NCBI GenBank assembly: GCA_025766275.1
Contig: JAFKAC010000034.1
Span: 558,001 to 622,000 of the forward strand
From: Lactarius indigo
Lineage: Eukaryota > Basidiomycota > Agaricomycetes > Russulales > Russulaceae
Direction: 5' to 3'
DNA: 64,000 nucleotides
The stretch's first letter is position 1. Each line of letters begins with the position of its first letter. The position numbers and the translations under genes were made by a program. The notes beneath the pieces were generated by a model. The model saw only the letters and a program-made list of their open reading frames with translations, ran no database searches and was not told the DNA's origin. Positions 60,434 through 64,000 of this stretch are shown here, in pieces.

Positions 60434-60454
60434 ACGGAAGTGGGCGACATCACA
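60434..60454 (+). repeat. 3' LTR, right part (21 bp)
   Basis: Continues the LTR to its CATCACA end. 275 plus 21 bases equals the 296 of the 5' LTR, which confirms both junctions. One base differs from the 5' LTR (GCGACA against GCAACA). Confidence 0.95.
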
Positions 60455-60458
60455 AAGT
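60455..60458 (+). repeat. 4-bp target site duplication of the gypsy element, right copy
   Basis: AAGT, matching 47528-47531. The sequence after it is the former upstream region of the uL30m gene. Confidence 0.75.
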
Positions 60459-62246
60459 GACCTGAGCACGTGCGTCCCACGGTGTTGGAACAATGGACTA
60501 CTAATAGCTTGAGCACTTCATTACAGATGGAACTCTCTAAAAAAACAACCACTCAAACAAGAATGCCTAGTGTAGACAGTGTCTTGTTCACCATGCTAAA
60601 ATGATTTGAAGCACAGACATCACCCCACCTACACAAAATGCTGCTACCAAGATCCCCCTGAAATCCATATTCATTTTCTTGAAGACCTGAGTGCCCCTGC
60701 AGAAATGGAGTACTTCTGGAGAGGAGGGACCTTGAATTTGGACAAGGAAATGGAGGTCCATGATGTGTTGTGCTTGGGCCAGGGAAGTACCAGAGAGACA
60801 GACTACCTTGCAGACTACGACAAATAATATATTTCCTGTAGCAAGTACTTGCATGGTACTACTAGTTACATCTATATCAGAGCTGCCAACCTTGTCTGTG
60901 TGAGACTGCAACTGTCATTTCCCTTTTGGGAAACTTCCCATGGACCCCTTGACACGCCAGACAAAATGACTTGAATATAGTCAGCTGGCGCAGGTCAGAA
61001 AATGATGGGGTCAGACCCAGGTCATGACAACACTGGGCAAGAGTAAACGGGGAACATGAGATGATGATCGGGTGAAGGCAATGCACGGGCTGGCATTCAC
61101 CCAGGATTTCAGAAGTGACATTTCGAGAATAGCAAGGGGGATTATGAGACAAGATTATATACATGTAGGACAGACCATTGGACAGACAGAAAACAGACTC
61201 GGAGACTGATACAGGCTCACAATGAGCACTGACACAAGTGAATTACAATACGGATAGACAGAGACGAGACACGCATGGGTATCGAAGCCGATGTGGCCAA
61301 ATCGTCGTGGGTGTATGATCTCGCCGAGTAGTCGCAGTTTGACGGATACGAATGCAGTGTACCTGGGGATCTGAGAATGGAGTCCTTGACACGTGACCGC
61401 ACCACGCAGGTGCCGTATTTCCGCGGAACATACAAAACGGGACTGTATTGAGCGCGGCTGGCAGCTGGGTCTCTCGTAGGATCCACCGTCCATGAGTCCC
61501 AAGAGGGATCCGAGGTCATATTCCTTAGCGAGGTGACGGATCATGTGAATGTGAATGGGGAAAGAAATGAGGGGTAGGTTTGTTCCCTTCGTATCGTGAG
61601 GACTGCCTGACAGTGTCTGTATTAAACAAGACGAGGGACACCTCAAAATCTGTGATCCCGGCCGCGCTTGAACTCCCGCCTCTTTGGTCGTGGGAGGGGT
61701 AGAGATGGCCTTCTCAGACGTGGAGACTAAGGCAGATCTTCGCTTTCTTCCCGATGGTCCAGGGATTCCTGATGGCCAAGGCGCTCGTGGGACTAAAGGC
61801 ATAGCCACAGTCCTGGCGGGAGTGCGACCGGATCGCGCGTCCTGTAAAGACCTGACAGGAGTGTTACTGGGGCTGGTTTCAGCCCTAGAGATCTTTGCAG
61901 AATGCTTTCGATCTAGACAGTGTTAAAAACCAGTTGACAGAAAATACAACGTTTGTGCGTACATCCGTGAGGAGTTCCAAAAGGAAGGTTCTGGATTCCC
62001 ATCACTGAGGGAAATTGTTGAGCGTGTGTCGCACAGCGGAGAAAGAGCCTTATATCCCCAGGTCTGCTTAATAAGATTGAGAACATAGCCCCATTGCACG
62101 CCGTGAGTGCATGCTATAATGTAATCGCTATCAGACTAACCTGAGCGACTCTTGGAGTGACTCCGGCACTGCAACAACTCTTCCAGGTGGTCCAGGCAAG
62201 CGGATCGTGAAGTCTGGAAAGACCATCCCGATCTAAGTTAGTTCCA
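60459..62246. other. Decayed region right of the composite transposon
   Basis: No intact gene. A minus-strand frame between about 61930 and 61155 reads RAETSPSNTPVRSLQDARSG then MPLVPRAPWPSGIPGPSG. It is Ser/Pro/Arg-rich and is partly echoed at 63300-63480 (MAVKPLVLRTGRPSGIN). It could be a relic of a repeated gene or transposon. The original promoter of uL30m should lie in the first few hundred bases. Confidence 0.4.
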
Positions 62247-62684
62247 TCACAGGACTGTTAATGTCGTAGCCACGCAGTCGTATAACGGGTGCACAGGGTC
62301 CCATGCTGCGCCGAGGATGCCCGTGTTAATGCGAGTTTTAAGGAACCGTGGACAGCGGTGGATGATGGGTTCAAATGAACGGAGGAGGGCGCCGCAGGGG
62401 CAGAAGATGGCCTCCGGGGGGTCCGATTTTCGGAAGCGTTGGACATAGGTGCCCGTGAAGGCGTGGTCTGTCAGGTGGTGCCGTGTTCTGGGCAACCCTT
62501 CGGCGTGTTGGAGTGCTGCCAATTTCCGGAACACGTTGCAGTCGCAAGTCAGTCGCGGTGCACCTTTGCCGGCCCGGGTCTTGGGAGCGCTCAGGAGACA
62601 ATCACGTCCCCGGGCCACTGGCAGAATGCGCCAAATGACCTCCTCCTGTATAGAGTCGCTGCAAGGCGAATCTGCGATTCCCAT
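62247..62684 (-). pseudogene. C-terminal fragment of a non-LTR (LINE) reverse transcriptase polyprotein
   Basis: The frame contains RTRHHLTDHAFTGTYVQRFR followed by a cysteine-histidine motif, FCPCGALLRSFEPIIHRCPR (C-x-C-x(11)-H-x(2)-C). This arrangement, an 'H-x-TGxYxxRF' block then a CxC...H...C knuckle, is usual at the C-terminus of fungal LINE and reverse-transcriptase/RNase-H polyproteins. Nothing recognisable as reverse transcriptase or endonuclease precedes it, so it is a truncated copy. The assignment is from pattern memory. Confidence 0.6.
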
Positions 62685-64000
62685 CGCGAAACAACTTGAT
62701 GAGTTGTCAAGTTATAGTGAGGTGATAAAGAGGCGAGGGTGAAGGTGATATAGGTGCTCCCCTATCGTGACGTGGGGGGTGAGGCTGTACAGCATAGGAC
62801 AAAGATCTTATGGACGGCGATGTAATTACGAAATAAACAAGTCGATGACAAAAATCTCAAGCAGTGTGTTCGATTGTAAGAACCGCTGGCGGAGGCACAG
62901 GGACGATGTGCTAACGTGACCACTAACACTTCCCACAAAGCTCGAGAATGCAAGCGCCAGATCCGCCAATATAAATCATAAATTTTATATCCTGCTATAG
63001 ACAAATATAAGGATATGGGTGGCATCTGAGCGAGAGCGAGAACTTGGGCCGTCGGGAAAATAATTAGAGAATGGATGCCTACGGTGTGGTTCGCTTGGTA
63101 TGTGATGTCCTTGTAGGATCCAGTTATACACTATGTGTTGTTATGAGACGATATACATAGAGCCTGTATTTTCCCTGCATGTCGGTGTGGTGTCTTACTG
63201 GATGGCGGGTGTATAGATGACGAGGTGGGCACCGAAGTAGGCGACGGTGGTCGCTGCTTCTGAGCGCTCACTTCCTTCGCTCTGGGAGGAGCAGTTGTAT
63301 CCTTGACGTTGGTGGACGAGACGGACTTGCCTTTTCATCTCGGCGGGTTAATCCCTGATGGCCGACCCGTCCGCAGGACTAGAGGCTTGACCGCCATCAC
63401 CGCAGAAGTGCTACTGGATCCTATGCTCTGGCGCAAGGAGGAGAGAATCGCTCCGAGCTTGTTTCCACCCCGGAGGCCTTGGTGATAGACGACTTTGTGT
63501 GGGGAGGGTCATCTATATGAACAGCTATGAAAGAATGCAACCTAGTTAGTGCATCGGAAACTAGGATCTCGAAATATGCAGGCGTGCTTACATTTGCAAT
63601 GAGTTCCGAAGGGAAGTTCGGGATTCCTAGTACTGAACATGGAGACGAATTGGTTTCGCTTGCAGGAGGTAGTCGTCTACCGGCGGCCCTTGAGTACGGA
63701 AGAATTGCACCAGTGCGGGCGTCTAGTTCCCTGAGTCGCCTTGGTCGCCCACGCCCATTCGCCTAACCAACAAACTACAGAAGTCTATAGTTCTGCATAA
63801 ACTATTTTTTTTACCAATAAAAATCCCACCCTCTATGTTGTCCTGGATCATACAAATGTGTGGTTTCAGTACAGTAAAACACGGGAATCTTGACCCGGAG
63901 GTGTCCGACACCAAAGACGCCTGATTACATAACAGACCTTTGCCCGAGCGGGGGAGATTCCGAGGCGATCGTTGCTCACGACTCTGATTCCCTTTTTGTG
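62685..64000. other. Gene-poor right edge
   Basis: Short frames only. Positions about 63300-63480 are related on the minus strand to about 61700-61900 (see findings). No RNA gene or transposon end was recognised before the window stops. Confidence 0.4.

Larger units (their letters stand above)
47532..60454 (+). mobile_element. Ty3/gypsy LTR retrotransposon, interrupted by a DNA transposon
   Basis: Bounded by LTRs of 296 bp (47532-47827, and 53828-54102 plus 60434-60454). It is flanked by AAGT and has one gag-pol frame on the plus strand. Protein order protease, reverse transcriptase, RNase H, integrase defines Ty3/gypsy. The LTRs differ at only two sites I can find (about 0.7%), so insertion is recent. 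The inner region is damaged by five in-frame TGA codons and an insertion of about 440 bp in the integrase, so the element cannot move by itself. I recognised no tRNA primer-binding site after the 5' LTR and no chromodomain at the integrase end. Confidence 0.95.

Noticed and set aside
1..64000. CRISPR arrays, bacterial operons, rRNA genes
   Set aside because: None present; the gene structure is eukaryotic throughout and no regularly spaced repeats or rRNA cores were seen.

Overview
The window is nuclear DNA of a filamentous basidiomycete, most likely an Agaricomycete and possibly a wood-decay polypore. Genes are dense and carry many short introns (about 45-70 bp, GT-AG with GTGCGT/GTACGT/GTAAGT donors). 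Third codon positions are GC-rich. The content fits too: a GPI-anchored chitin deacetylase, two subfamily-C GH45 endoglucanases resembling white-rot Cel45A, a tRNA-Pro with an intron, and mushroom-type transposons. The organism is inferred from gene content; no marker gene was searched.

Layout. 1-5137: tandem pair of minus-strand DHA2-type MFS drug transporters, the first cut by the window edge. 5138-7341: no convincing gene. 7342-19027: housekeeping block with ribosomal protein eS4, the G-patch spliceosome-disassembly factor (TFIP11/Ntr1), tRNA-Pro(AGG), proteasome ATPase Rpt4, the SM protein Sec1 and a chitin deacetylase. 20640-23781: tandem duplication of a GH45 endoglucanase gene together with its upstream DNA. 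24561-26179: Gfo/Idh/MocA oxidoreductase. 27032-31866: Rho1 GEF (DEP-DH-PH-CNH). 32327-34704: carnitine O-acetyltransferase. 34932-35726: Pro/Ser-rich hypothetical protein. 36010-38078: DnaJ-X co-chaperone. 38432-40421: M20 amidohydrolase. 41158-45549: two paralogous beta-repeat proteins (DUF7330-like). 47063-47506: mitochondrial ribosomal protein uL30m. 47532-60454: composite transposon. 60455-64000: decayed DNA with LINE and other remnants.

The main discovery is the composite transposon. A Ty3/gypsy LTR element (296-bp LTRs, 4-bp target duplication) sits 25 bp upstream of the uL30m start codon. Its 3' LTR is split by a 6.3-kb DNA transposon with 23-bp perfect terminal inverted repeats and an 8-bp target duplication. 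Removing the DNA transposon and one copy of the duplication restores a 3' LTR of exactly 296 bp. The DNA transposon encodes one very large spliced protein with zinc-finger-like ends that I cannot place with confidence in a named superfamily. Eight in-frame stops in the two elements (five in gag-pol, three in the transposase) are TGA codons that one CpG transition would turn into CGA, and the only two LTR differences are also CpG transitions. This points to methylation-type decay.

Most housekeeping genes were rebuilt across introns by reading splice sites against family knowledge. For eS4, Rpt4, both GH45 genes and both DUF7330 genes the summed exon lengths are divisible by three.
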